DNA of 64,000 nucleotides from positions 292,892 through 356,891 of the forward strand of contig NMRA01000451.1 in the NCBI GenBank assembly GCA_002633005.1, written 5' to 3'. A program made the position numbers and the translations under genes. The notes beneath the pieces were generated by a model. That model was not told the origin of the DNA. It saw only the letters and a program-made list of their open reading frames with translations, and did no database searches. The DNA comes from Phoronis australis (taxonomy: Eukaryota; Phoronida; Phoronidae). Of the stretch, positions 11,455 to 23,220 are shown one piece after another. How positions within the stretch are numbered: position 1 is the stretch's first letter; every line of letters begins with the position of its first letter.

Positions 11455-14400
11455 GTGAGTATAGTAAGGTCACGCTCCCCTATCAGGTTCTCTTCTGCAT
11501 AATGGGTGGCAGTGCTAATGCACTTTATGAATACCCACCCCAAACCAAAATACCACTCAAGACAACAGCTGAGGGGCCAAAATACCCACCCTTGTTGGCA
11601 ACACATCCCTACTAACCACCCACTCGAAGTTGCCAACACTTCTCTACCAACTACCCAGTCAAGTTTGCGACGTACCCCTACTAACTACCCAGTCAAGTTG
11701 GCAACATGCTCCTACTAACTACCCAGTCAAGTTGGCGACATGCTCCTACTAACTACCCAGTCAAGCTGGCAATATGCCCCTACTAACTACCTACTCAAGC
11801 TGGCAATATGCCCCTACTAACTACCTACTCAAGCTGGCAATATGCCCCTACTAACTACCCACTTAAGCTTGCAACACATCCCTACAAACCACCCGCTATG
11901 TGACCTTTACTTAAGTAACTGATTAAATTTATTTTATCAGGCATTACTCTTTGACACCTTGTTTATTAGGGTTCGTTGTTATAAATAATTTGCAAACAAA
12001 ATGCTGAACACGTGAACCATGTTTTAGATGATTTCAATTGAGAAATGTCGCATAATTATGAATTGAACAATGACTTGAACAGTTCAATTCAGTTGTCAAA
12101 GAATAAGCTTGCTAAGAAAGTCTTGCAAATGAAACTTCTAGCAATACATTAAGTTAGTGTACCCAGAGGACTGACAGGCCGTTGCTCATTTGTTAATGTA
12201 AGCTAATTTCCATAATCAGCAAAGTAATGGACAGGTTTATTTCCTGATATAGTGGTTTTATCTGTTTTTACTTTGAAGATCTCCAAGTTTATTTCCTGTT
12301 GTATTGTTCTTACCACCTGTCTGTGTTTGTCACAGAAGGGCAGTTGAAACAGATCTGTTTAAAATGTTTTTCAATCATTTTAGGCTTTGCTCCAGTTTTT
12401 CCTGCGACCATTACAATGTGCTAGGTGTTCACCGTGATGCCACAAAGGAAGAAATAAGAGACGCCTTCGTGAAACTTTCCAAAGAGGTAAACTGTACATG
12501 TTCAACAAGACCAGTCATAAAAGTACTGCTTACTTACGTGTGCTATGCATAAAAGTATTATTTACGTCCATCTGTTGCCATAGAAGAATACACCTTATAA
12601 TGTCAATGTTGTGCAGCATGTGATGTATCTTATGAATAAAATGTATGCAATCAGCTTACGTTGTTTAGTTGTCTTTAGAATAGTTATAGGATATTCAGCG
12701 AATTGTTTCTTGTGTTTATACAGAACCTCAGCACATAAGACCAACAGTAAGTCATTCATGCAAGAGTAGCATTTAAATTTCTTTTCCAACTGCATGTCGT
12801 GCTGAGGTGTAGAAACAATGTTTTTGGTTGTAGTTTTTATTGGGTTATCTACGCAACATTCTTGCACCAGTTGAGATTTATCCGTCCTGATTTTGATTGG
12901 AAAGAAGCCTTAGGCAGTCTGTGAATTAGGAGCCCTTTTGAAATATGGTTGCCTTTCTAAACTTGGTATAAGCAAAGCTGCATTTTGACCTGTTTAATTG
13001 ACTAAAAATGAAAATAGAATTTGGCCTTATACTCTCCAGTGTTCTCCACAACTTGTTTTGACTCGTCACTGCGCCGACTTTGAATTTTGCCATGACGAGT
13101 TTGGCTTCCTTGCATCAAGTTTGAAAACTGATGCAACGAGTTTAAAGTTTTTGGAGATTAGCACGTTTTGGTATCAGTTCAATGCATTATTCCAAAACTC
13201 AAACTTCCCACAGTAAGGACATTTACATGAATTTTGCAATTCCAGTCGAGTTAATGTCTGCTAATGTGGCGTACAGTGCTCTTGTAAAATCTCACAGTAT
13301 TCCTTGCCTTGATAGGATTCTATTTCTGTTAGAAACTGAAGTCACAGACAATGGGTACGTGCGCATTTTCAAATTCAGAATTTTAGGGTTGGCCAATCTC
13401 AATAAATTCTGTGGTGTTTTCTTGAATCGCTGACGGTTTCAGTGCTCTCGTTGGAAATGGAAATAGTATCCAATCGCGGGAAAAAATATTACTCAATCTT
13501 TGTTTGTTTGGCCAGCTAAACAGTGTGAACTGCAATTTCTAAGTGTATGTTGTGGGTATGCAATGGGTCAAAAAACGTTCACAAAATTATTAAAAATGTC
13601 AATACTTGAATGTAGTTTTATTGGGAAGTAATGGCATTTTTCTTGTTCCTTGACTTCCAAATTTGGTATTTAGATGTTAGAAGAAGTACCTAAGTTGACT
13701 CTGTTTGCAGAGAACAAGAGTTTTAGATTTCTGCCATGGGCAGGTCCAGATATCGAAGATTTTTCAACAAAGCTGATGCACTGTGGTGGCAGACAATTAA
13801 AACAACCATTTCCATGTCTTCTGCAGCGGAAATTGTTCAATTTGAACAAAGAATGTAGTGGTTGGGGGGCTTTTGTAGTGCTTGCCTAGGTTTTAAGAGA
13901 GTCAGATGTGCAGTGTCGGAAACAATCCGTTTGATGTTGCTTTGTAGTTTGGATCAATTGTGGCATCTTCCTAACATCTGTGTTTTGCAATTCAAGAAAC
14001 TGGGATTCCTGCAATACAAAAACACTATTAATTCCTAGTAAAACCATTGTGTGGTTTTCACATCTTGGAGTATTTTTGTGAACTTTTAGCACGTCCTTTA
14101 CTTATGTGAAAGTCTCAAACTATGTGCACTTATTACTCTACAGCCTTTGCACTATAACACTCTTGACAGTCATATTTGAATATTACACTTCCTTGTTACA
14201 GCTGCACCCTGACCGTAACCCTGACGATCCTAATACACATTATAAATTTGTCCAACTCAATGAGGCCTACTCCATCTTGAGCAAGCCCAAGTCGAGGGGA
14301 GACTATGATATACAGTTATGGATGCACCGCCAACAGAGGGCAGCACAAGCAGCTACTTCCTATTCCTATAGTAGCTCTCACAGGCCTGGTACAGGCTTTA

Positions 14401-17400
14401 CATCTGAGTGAGTTGATAAAATTTTGGTTTTGACAGTCATCACTAAATAGCAGAATCTCAAGTTTGCCAAGGTTTTCCAGCCCATAGTCAAAACTGTTGA
14501 CTTAAGTGTGATCAATAGATCCAACTTACTTAAGTTTTTACAAAATGGTGCTTCAATCATGGTAAAAAGTCACCCAATTCTCATTAGTTCCAGCTTAGAT
14601 TTTGATGAAGAGTACCAAAATTGTGAGTTTGCTAACGTTTAATTTTAGGTCTGATTATGACGAACGAATCTTCTGGGATGAAACCGTGTTTCATATGCGC
14701 GATCGGTCAAAGGACAAGAGTGACATAAAAGATGATGAGTACTATGGGATAAAGGGAATCAAGAAACTGTCCAACTCTGCCATAGTCTGGGCCTGTCTTA
14801 TATTTGCCAGTGTTGGTGCATTCCTTCAGTTTGGAATCTTAACGTAAGACATATTATTCATCTTCTTGTCAACTGTTTCCAGGCTGAGCTTTTGCAAATT
14901 GGCGGCTTCTCTTGCATTCATTGTGCATAGTTTTCGCTACTATATGAGTTGAAAGAACAATCAGTACACACCCCTTATTGGGATTGCTTGTCACTTGGGA
15001 ATGATGCCTAATACCCTGTTTGGATTTGGAGTTTTTATGAGAAGGAAGATCAGCTACTTAACATGACTGTTCACAAGGGCCTCCTATCACCCATCTTTCA
15101 AGTTATTAGCATAACATTAGTATGTGAAGTGCTGAATATTTTAGTCAATCACATATGATCACGGGCGAACACGCTTCAGCTTTACCTTTGGATACATTAG
15201 AACATTCTCACAGAAAGAACACATATCTGCCATCTGGTTTGGGAAGTAACATGCTAGAACAGACAGCTGACGAGTGTTCGTGTGTAACAATTTTTCTTCA
15301 GATGCCCGATCTGCCTTCTGGTCGAAGAGTATGTGAACAGTGTATAAGGTCCGAGATGCTTGCTGTCAAAAATGAAGTAGTTGTTTTGCCAGATGAAAGC
15401 GTTCAGTTACTTTAAAGTTGCTGAACCCGAGTCTGGCGAATAAGGCGGCTTAAATTCAAATTAAACTGAATTTCCTGAAATGTTATATATCTACTAACGA
15501 ATCATGATCTTTGATACAGGCAAAAAAATCCCTAAAGTTGCTTGTCCTTGTAATCACTATCATTAAATGTGGATCTGTGGCTAGTATTAGAGAATGCAGG
15601 GACATATGACTTTGGGGATTTTGTGTACGTACCTGTATCATAGATCAGGATTCATTTCGACGTGTAAAATACTAAAATTTTGTTTTAATTTGAAGTTTAG
15701 CTGTCATATTTGCCAAACGTGGGCATTAGCAACTTAAAGTAAATCAGTGAACTTGGATTTCTGCATATGCTGTGTCTTTTTGCCTTACTGTGAACAGTCA
15801 GTATATGGGAAGACAATATGTTGTTGAGTAGCCCACAGTGCTGCTACAGCCTGCCCTCTGTTGTTATTTACAGGAGTTCTTCAAAGCATAGCATGAGTAG
15901 AATGAAGGAACATGACATAAAGGCTGGTCGCGCTCACAGGCAGGCTAGGGAACGAGCAAGGTAACAGTACTTTTAATTAGTATTGGCAAATATTTATGAT
16001 CCCTACTTTTAACTACTTTCTGTTCAGTTTTGGCACAGAGTTAATTTCATGAATTAGAAAAGCATCTAGTTGTTTCAAGTGCTAAGAAGTCATGCTAACT
16101 GTATCAAATGTTTTGACATTGTCAGGTAGCACTTTGGATCCACTTTGAGACCAGAAAAAATTTGTTCTGGGAAAGGCAATGTCTTTTAAGGTCTAAATAT
16201 TAATTCTTAACTAAAATACTTTGGGGTTTGAAAACATTATCATGTTGCTGAAGTCACAGGCAATATGTACCCATGATGCCACTTTCAAATTTGCAATGTT
16301 AGTGTTTGCTAGATAGGTGGATTGGGTATAATTTGGATACAGACTTTGTTTGGATGTGGTATAAAAATGTTTCATGTTTTAAGCCCTCCTTTGATAGGTA
16401 AATGAAGGGTGTACAATTCTAGCTCTACATATAAATGTGGATATCATTTTTTCAATTTGTCCAGGTATAGATATCACCCCAGATTTGGAAGCTTGTTTAC
16501 ACCCTTAACCCTAAAATGAGTTCCCACTCTAGTCACTTTAACTGCTCCACCTTTTTCTTATATTTTCCTACTTTTTAAATATTTTTATGGACTGTCTGGC
16601 TTAGGTTCTTCTGTTTTTGTGGAAAGTTGTTTGGAGAACAATAGTAATGAGGAAAGCAGGTTTATTCATCTTGGAATTAGATTTAAAAACAGTGACTCCT
16701 CAACAGATTTGCTCCAAGTTTGGTCATTGTTGTAAAGTCTTGATTACTATCTAGGTTCCTCTTGCTGAGGGAAGTAAAGCAGACAGTCTCCGATTCATGT
16801 CCCAGTAAAGAGAAAAATCTGTTAAGATTTGAGATCATAATATCAGGTTGTGGTAGAGGATAATCATATTGCTCACTTTTTGGACTATTTTTAGAACTAT
16901 TGTTGTCATTGGTTATTGCGCAGGTTACATGGAAATCAACTACAGCTCGAGTTGTTGAGAAAACGGGCAATAGCCCAGGCTAGTACACAGTCAGACTCCA
17001 GGTATGTTGTGATTGAGTGGTGGACAGGCTGTATTGACCATGTCCTATGCTACTGTGATATATTTGTGATATTATGGACTTCTGCATGCATTAAAACACT
17101 CTGTTAATTTAACAACGTGAGTGTGTAATGTGCACCCAAATCACCATCTCTCATTTAGATAGTATTCGCCGTTGTCATGCTATTTGATGCAGGCCACTCT
17201 GTTTCCTGGCCACAAGGAAATGGAGAAATGGTGCAAAAACAAGGAACTTCAATCCGTGAAATTGTTTAAATTGTGTTTTGAACATTCTTTTGGAACACAC
17301 TAACTACTTACACAACTAATTCAAGGAATGTAGCTTCATTCCTTTATAAGAATGAGTAGCATTGTTTAAGCTGTCACGCAAAGGCTTTCTAGTGTGCTTT

Positions 17401-17624
17401 CACTTTTGAGTCGAATGTACAACAACAGCCAGAATTGAGTTATTTTGCATCCATACTTATGAGGAAAATCCTTGGCCACTCCATTGGCATGATGTGAACG
17501 GCCTCGCCCAACTTCATTTCAGTATTATGACATTAATAGTTTCTTATTGCTGTTGTACATGAAACACGTTCTTGCTTCAAAACCGTATTTAATGATCGTA
17601 CATAAATTTTTCTATTTCAGATGA
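11378..17624 (+). CDS. DNAJC4: DnaJ homolog subfamily C member 4 (complete, 7 coding exons)
   Basis: This encodes a J-domain co-chaperone that stimulates an Hsp70 ATPase. Coding exons are 11378-11454, 12384-12486, 14202-14407, 14649-14843, 15874-15960, 16924-17001 and 17621-17624. Phases join throughout and give 249 residues; human DNAJC4 is about 241. Residues 1-32 are basic and serine-rich without acidic runs apart from E4, like a mitochondrial presequence. The J domain spans about 34-99 (HYNVLGV, then HPDRNPDDP with HPD at 62-64). A hydrophobic segment lies at about 172-193 (AIVWACLIFASVGAFLQFG), followed by a basic, charged helix-like tail with many R, Q and K. The chosen ATG gives the right phase and a strong GTGAGT donor, but its Kozak context is weak. 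The exon order and the J domain plus single membrane segment fit DNAJC4 rather than other DNAJ subfamilies. Confidence 0.9.
11600..11893. repeat. 34-bp minisatellite, about 8-9 copies
   Basis: The unit is close to CTACTAACTACCCAGTCAAG followed by a 14-base tail such as TTGGCAACATGCTC. Copies in the centre (about 11677-11880) differ at only a few bases and edge copies are more diverged. It lies in DNAJC4 intron 1, about 150 bases after the first coding exon. Confidence 0.9.
12384..12486 (+). CDS. DNAJC4: DNAJC4 coding exon 2 (J-domain helices I-II)
   Basis: Acceptor TTTTAG and donor GTAAAC. It encodes CDHYNVLGVHRDATKEEIRD and ends in phase 0 at LSKE, directly before the HPD loop. An alternative acceptor (GCTCCAG, exon start 12396) keeps the same phase and would drop four residues. 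Confidence 0.92.
13290..13480. repeat. Dispersed repeat, copy in DNAJC4 intron 2
   Basis: Alignable with 57045-57240. Shared phrases include CCTTGATAGGATT, AAGTCACAG-CAATG and TTTTAGGG-TGGCCAA. A shorter related piece (GAAGTCACAGGCAATATGTA) is at about 16250. No coding capacity or terminal repeats seen. Confidence 0.65.
14202..14407 (+). CDS. DNAJC4: DNAJC4 coding exon 3 (HPD and helices III-IV)
   Basis: Begins in phase 0 after a clear acceptor (CCTTGTTACAG) with LHPDRNPDDPN, continues through FVQLNEAYSILSKPKSRGDY and ends in phase 2 at TCT GA before GTGAGT. The HPD tripeptide needed for Hsp70 stimulation is intact. Confidence 0.95.
14649..14843 (+). CDS. DNAJC4: DNAJC4 coding exon 4 (membrane segment)
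   Basis: Encodes an acidic/aromatic linker (SDYDERIFWDETVFHMRD) and then the hydrophobic segment NSAIVWACLIFASVGAFLQF. Phase 2 to phase 2, donor GTAAGA. Confidence 0.93.
15874..15960 (+). CDS. DNAJC4: DNAJC4 coding exon 5 (basic tail)
   Basis: Acceptor TTATTTACAG. Encodes SSSKHSMSRMKEHDIKAGRA and then HRQARERA. Matches the Arg/Ala-rich region after the membrane segment of DNAJC4 proteins. Phase 2 to 2. Confidence 0.9.
16924..17001 (+). CDS. DNAJC4: DNAJC4 coding exon 6 (tail)
   Basis: Acceptor TTGCGCAG, donor GTATGT. Encodes LHGNQLQLELLRKRAIAQAS and then TQSDS. Phase 2 to 2. Confidence 0.88.
17621..17624 (+). CDS. DNAJC4: DNAJC4 terminal exon (Arg, stop) and start of 3' UTR
   Basis: After acceptor TTTCTATTTCAG a single base completes Arg249 and TGA follows at once. 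The rest of the exon is 3' UTR. The first canonical AATAAA I find downstream is at 18913-18918, with another at 19441-19446. Confidence 0.75.
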
Positions 17625-17812
17625 CATTGGTGGCCCGTTTAGCAAGTGAATGGTGTGGGACTACTTGTTGGTGTAGGATTGCATTGTGAACTTTGTTAAT
17701 AACAGAGATTTTTGGTGGATGTGTGTGATCATGACTTAAACAGAATTTTAGCTTTGAAACCTTGTGTTATATCAACATAGTTAACATCCATCTAGGTATT
17801 TTCGTCAGATTG

Positions 17813-17970
17813 CAGTGGTGGATTTAGGGATGGCAAAGGGGGCCATGCCCCCCCCCCAAAAAAAATTCTCCCATTTTCCATTTGACAGTTTGGGGGTGTG
17901 AATGTCTGACGGGCAAAATCCTGGTTAGTACTTTGCTCTGGCCCCCCTCAAAATCCTGGATCCACCTCTG
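17813..17970. mobile_element. MITE, CAGTGGCGGA family
   Basis: Ends CAGTGGTGGATTTAGGGATG and CTGGATCCACCTCTG are inverted. Flanks GATTG and GGTTG are a near-perfect 5-bp duplication. The interior carries GGGGGCCATGCCCC. Confidence 0.75.
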
Positions 17971-19189
17971 GGTTGTATGTCAAGTTTTATTTTGAACTGG
18001 TTCTGTCATAACTTGGTTGCAGATTCTTGTTTCGTTTATTGGTAAATGAAATGAAGTCAGGATACTTTCAGTAGCAAGCAAAGTTTGACACTCCATGAGT
18101 GACGTTTTAGCTATTGATGATGACTAGAGTTGATTACTCTCCTACCTCTGTCTAGGAGTAAAGTTTGGTGCATGAAAATGTAATATGACAGGCTTGTAGT
18201 GTATGACAGAAAGGTATCTGTAAGAGCTAGTTCTGGTGGGACGATTGTGCCTAAATTAGTCGCTGCAAAAAAATTTAATTTTGTATGTGAAATGGCCAGT
18301 GTTCCAATTGGTGTTGGCTTTTGAAGGCGAATCACTTACAAGGAAATATGTATTCACTGAAGTTTACGTTTGTAGTAAGGCATGCAAAAGCAATGACCCA
18401 AGCCACTTTTTGTTGACAACAGATGGCTCTGCCTCTCCGTGTTATATGTTTGGTTACTGATAACCAGTTCACTTGTACCGAAATCATTAATTTCTAGATT
18501 TTACTAGTCTTGAAATCGTTATGCTTTGAGCTGTGAGAAGTACTATAGGTAGTACCTGATGAACAACATAGCTGAAGTAGCATATGCTATGAGCCCCGTG
18601 GTTTTTTGGGGCCCCGTGCTTACAGCATTTTGGAGGCACCAAAATCATAAACGTATACGCCTATATTAGAACTGGCCTCAAGTGATACAAACTCCATATG
18701 GAAAGTTTGTGTTGGGGCACCACCATTTTCAATACTTGTTGGGTCAAGGGTGCCAGTTAATGATGTTCAAAGAATTGTAAGTGTTGTAGTGCTGCTCAAT
18801 GCTTAAGTGTGCAGACACAAAAAAGCTGGCCCTCAAGAATGTAGAGACCCAAGGCGCCAGGAATCCATTGAATTTACAGTTTGATTGAGGTTGTTGAGAT
18901 ATTGAGCAACAAAATAAATTTGCAAAACTTGAATTTGCACGAAATCCATTTATTCATGACAAAGGTAGCTTTTTTGATATGGTAATTGGCACAAGCGTGG
19001 GCCCTGATTGGCGGTGTGTGAATTATCTTGAAATCGCCGAAGCCGATCAACTGCTACCGTTGCCCACTGCAGTGGGCACACTGTCTCATCATGCCTGTAG
19101 AATCCATCTCAATTTCTTTCTGTCTCAAAAGTGAAAATTCCTCATGTTTTGCTTTTCCTTTGAGATAGTTTTTGTATGAGTATATGAGT

Positions 19190-19246
19190 AGGGGCCCCCG
19201 CACTTGGACTGGTGCTATGACACCGCAAATGCTTAATCCGCCACTG
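19190..19246. mobile_element. MITE fragment, CAGTGGCGGA family (one end)
   Basis: Only the right end, GCTTAATCCGCCACTG, preceded by GGGGCCCCC, is visible. No opposite end was found. Confidence 0.45.
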
Positions 19247-20282
19247 AGTGTAGGCCAGTGTTGGCCATGATGCAGCTTGCTGAAGTTTTCATGAGATAAA
19301 TTGTGAAGTGTGGTGGACAGTGGACTGACCAATACTGAGATATTTAAGGTTTCAGCCTGAGAGTAACTTAAAACACGTGATAATAGGCATATAAGATTTT
19401 ATTGAAAGGTGTTCATGTATCCCGTATTGGTCGACATTGAAATAAACACAAAAATTTATAGTAGTGTCTCCATTTGACAGTACACAGAGATCAGTTCACA
19501 CGGTGCAGATAAAGACTCGTACATAGAATCTGTCACCTCCTGCCGGTGACAGTAGAAATTAGCTGAGTGTCCATCAAAAATATTTGTAAAATCCTTTTGT
19601 CTCGTCATTTGCATTTCAACAGTGACGAAATGGTCGAAAATAATGTGCACATTTTCGCGGAATGTGGCGCCGTCTATTGGTCACAGTATTCAGTCACTTC
19701 TTCCTAGGTCAAGTGGCCAACTGTAAGAAGAAATCGATGTGAGGTATTGAGACAGATATCGTATTTTTGTCTATGTCTTATAATTTCTATTTTCCCATTG
19801 CAAAAATTTCACCGGGGTTGGAGGTCAAATATTCCAGTGAATTCATCAGACAAGCCGGCTGATTTTCATTCAAGGGATACTTAACATCCATATAGATGGG
19901 ATGAACTAGACGTGTCGCACACGTGCGTAGGTCTTTCACCACGTCCAGATTCCCTATGACTTAAGAGGTGCCTTTTTCGATTTAAATCGTAAAAGGATTA
20001 AAAACTTAAGGAAGGGGTCTCGTAAGATATTTACCATGGAACGTCCTTGTAGTGGTTTCTTATCATGTTCAGGTTCGTTGGATTACAAATACTTAGTCTT
20101 GTAGGGATTAAACCGGTGCACCATGTCCAAATACGACGAGTCACCGTAAGCTGATTTGATTAGACACTTCCTACAAACGTGCTAATCTTAATGCCAACGT
20201 TTTAAAGCCACTACAATTGTGAACCATGCTTTGGTGTTAAAACGCCAACTTTCTTTCTCCATGATAGCAAGTAACAGCATAT

Positions 20283-20439
20283 GTTCACGAAAACAACAAC
20301 GGATTTAAAACTGTATCTGTGCTTCATTACTTGTTGCTGGGCCTAGCTAGGTGGCCACTTTATTATGACTTCTGAGGATGGTGTTTAATAAATGACACCG
20401 AAACATGTCAAGTTTAAATCCGTTGTTGTTTTCGTGAAC
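20283..20439 (+). mobile_element. Palindromic Penelope-like remnant
   Basis: A perfect 27-bp inverted repeat beginning GTTCACGAAAACAACAACGG bounds it at 20283-20309 and 20413-20439. Inside lies GGGCCTAGCTAGGTGGCCAC followed by a hammerhead ribozyme motif. The same internal phrase and ribozyme occur at 54320-54665. Hammerheads next to inverted tails are known for Penelope-like retroelements and retrozymes. No reverse transcriptase is present. Confidence 0.65.
20366..20414 (+). ncRNA. Type-I hammerhead ribozyme motif, intact core
   Basis: Core CTGAGGA (20372-20378, fits CUGANGA), stem II GGTGT/ACACC around a 10-base loop, core GAAAC (20400-20404), then ATGTC with the predicted cleavage after its C (20409). 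Stem I is ACTT (20368-20371) with AAGT (20410-20413). Stem III is only about two pairs, as in the minimal type-I hammerheads of mobile elements. Every invariant position I can check is present; activity is inferred. Confidence 0.72.
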
Positions 20440-20710
20440 AACTTTCTTTACAAGCTCATTTGCTCTTCTAAAGCAAGGTCGTCGCGTTCTTATTCGACTG
20501 AGTTTGAATTGAAATTGTTACAGTAATGCCTGGAATTTCCCTGCCTGCCATCCTGCCTTGGCCACTGAAACTAACCCGCCGTGTGAAGCAATTAAGGGAG
20601 CCTAATGCGCGTCCAAAGTGATAACGCAGTGTCAGCTCTTCTCAAGTTTAAAAACGATTTCTATGAGTAAGGAATCAGATGGCACCAATCTAATAACTGA
20701 GTGACCTAAA

Positions 20711-21185
20711 TCAAAAATTGTTTTTCACACTAACTGTGGGTTTTTCGTCCCCGGTATATTGTCGGTCGGGGTACTTATCTTGCTGACTTTCTTCAAGGTT
20801 CGGGTGGGACTCTCCGTCAAACAGTAGCAACAACCTCTGAAGCTGACAAAGACAAACTGGCCATGTTACAGAGAACTCTACCAAGTTGTCGGTCAACCGA
20901 GATACACAAGGGTGGACATCAAGTGACCGAGATTTCTATAGCAGCCATTCCACCAGCTGTTCAATCGCGCCGAAATCATCTTCGGTAGAACGAACTGTCA
21001 GTTCTTTGCAAGACCAAAAAATCACGTTTCATCGAAGTAAGGAACAAATTGAGACCAATTATATAGCGCAAAGTGGTCTAAATCCTTACTTACGGTCACC
21101 CCTTGCGTACAATCACAAGACTAAGATCGAGCTCGGAGAAGCAGGAGAACCCTTTGTACAATTCCCGATTGTCCGCAAGTCATAA
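20711..21185 (+). other. Unrecognised overlapping ORF cluster, possible orphan exon(s)
   Basis: Three plus-strand frames are open over parts of this stretch. One gives a hydrophobic run (GILSVGVLILLTFFKVRVG) ending at TAG 20825. Another runs 20847-21185 (about 112 codons, no ATG near its start) with a soluble, codon-like composition ending FVQFPIVRKS. The two are not in the same frame and cannot be joined by one indel, so a single intact gene is not supported. I recognise no family. It abuts the tRNA-like sequence at 21182. Confidence 0.25.
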
Positions 21186-21690
21186 CCAGGTTTTGAACCT
21201 GGGTCTCCCTCACAGGAGTCGGTGGCCGGTTGCATGAAACGTCCCTATTAGGGATTCAACTAAGTTCGCTAAATGTTAGGCATATTTGTTTCGTCCATAA
21301 CTCACATGTGTAATGTTCTGCTATCATGTTACCCTTGTTACGAGGTCCTCTTTGACTAATGACATTTTCTAATAAAATATTATAACTGAGCCCTTATTTC
21401 AGTCAAAACAATTAGGGACATAGTCCTTAAATTAGGGGCGTTGCATGAAAATATCCTTGTTTATTTTCAACAATATTGGGAATTCGACGTAGAGTTCACT
21501 CTCGATTTGTATCAAAGCCAAAAATTTGCCTAGTGATGAGACTCAAACAGCAGAAGAAATGACAATCAGTGTTTTCACAAGCCCACAAATACACAGTAGA
21601 TTTAGGGAAGTTGGACGAGTCCCTATATGGGACTGTTCCATGCAACCGGGCACTCAGTGGTGCTCAAACCACTGAGCTACACTGTCTTCT
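21182..21690 (-). repeat. tRNA-derived sequence (minus strand) split by a MITE
   Basis: On the minus strand, GTGTAGCTCAGTGGTTTGAG (A-box-like) lies at about 21655-21682. The rest of a tRNA-like body, including GACCCAGGTTCAAAACC (B-box-like), lies at about 21186-21215. The two halves are separated by the hairpin-ended element 21225-21651. No intact acceptor stem or anticodon arm can be folded across the break, so I treat it as a SINE or tRNA pseudogene. Confidence 0.6.
21225..21651. mobile_element. MITE with GCCGGTTGCATGAAAC inverted termini
   Basis: The left terminus GCCGGTTGCATGAAACGTCC is mirrored at the right by its imperfect inverse, ending TGTTCCATGCAACCGGGC. Similarity continues through a CCCTAT-TAGGGA segment, giving inverted repeats of about 30 bp. 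The 427-bp element has no ORF of note and sits inside a tRNA-like sequence. I could not fix the target-site duplication. Confidence 0.7.
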
Positions 21691-23089
21691 TGAAAGCGAA
21701 ATTACAAAATTTGTAACCGTTTGAGTTCTTTCGGCTCAAACACTGCGCAAATTTTCGACACCGATCCTTGTTTTAGTGAAATCCTCATTACTGAAGGCGA
21801 CATTAATGTTGTTCCCGTTTTCTTTGCGTAAGGTGTTAGTTTTGAGAAGTAGAAGACATTTAGACAAAAGAAAAATGAGTTATTTTAACACATGAACACG
21901 TGAAAAACATGGAAAGGAATAAGGAAGACAGACAGATTATAAATAAAGTGATCTTTATTAAAATACAATAATTTACAGTACAAATGTTAATAAGAAGTCA
22001 CGCAGTGAAAGGTACGCAAGTCACTCAGGCGGTATGTTTTCAAAGATTAAACTGTACAATGACTTTCAATACTCATTTGCGCGGACCTTAGCGCGTGCAC
22101 TCTGAGCGTGCTGACACGCAGCTTGTGATCGCATTTGTATAACCATAAGACGATTGTCGACTGGTTTGCATTAAAAATGACCGTTTTGTGACCCCAAAAC
22201 ATATCTTTGTTCAATCAGGGCATCTTGTGGAAGTTTGGGTATAAAAATAGTAGGTGACTGACCGAACTAGAGATCGAAAGTCCAAACGAAGCCTCCGTTC
22301 ATGAATTACTTAGTGGAGATAATAACATAATAACATAATAAAACAATTATTGACTTATACACTCGACTCCGCCTAGACCAATATCACAATTTCGAGGTCT
22401 GAAAACCAACACATTGGCCTCGGTGAAGTCAATAATTATAAAGATACGTTATGACCCACTCATTTCGAAACAATGAGGTTCGTGCGAGGGGCATCTTTTT
22501 TAAAAACAGTGTTTAAAGGGTGGCCTAAACTGTTTCATAATAATAAGTTTTATAAATGACATAAAAGAAATGGCGATTTTTTTCTTCCAGTTTTCTGACC
22601 TAGTCGCCAAAAGGAAAGTTGATACAAATGTTAAATTTTGTACGTCGATTATATACCGATGAGGAAATTTAGCGTTCGTGTTCAAAGTGAGTGTGGCAAC
22701 AGTGTCGTAACGGGTGACCGTCCCAGCAGAGTCAAAGTTGGTTTTTCTTTTTCCTACTGACTCTGCACCGGGATTCTGTATTTACTCGTGGGTTTGAAAA
22801 TTCCCGTCACTAAATTGTTTTGCGACACCCAAATGTGACGTGACCGCTTTCTAACTAGTAATCTGCGCGCAGAAATATTAGTTTGATCAACTGGGACCGG
22901 CAAAGTGGCATAAACAACTGACCGTCTGCTCCTTGTGAAAACAATGATTAACAACAATAGCCAAGTGACGTTTCTATCGGATGATGCCACTGCTGGTAAC
23001 TGGCTTGTAATTTTCATGCAGCAGAAACCAAAACAATGTTACATGGACGCAATTATTACTACAGGTCAGGGACAATAGAGAGTAGACTT

Positions 23090-23220
23090 CAATAACGCTA
23101 GTACCTCTTGTCAGAAAAACAAGGTCTCTTGAGATTCCGCGAGATATTGGCGTGCATTTTCAATGAGAGCTTGTGGTTTTGGGCTAGAATTTTCTCCCCG
23201 CGAGACAGCTATTAAACTTG
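23090..23220. mobile_element. Small repeat, TTCAATA...TATTGAA family
   Basis: Starts ACTTCAATAACGCTAG and ends CAGCTATTAAACTTG. The interior GAGATATTGGCGTGCATTTT matches copies at 52970-53160 and 55897-56035. Confidence 0.6.
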
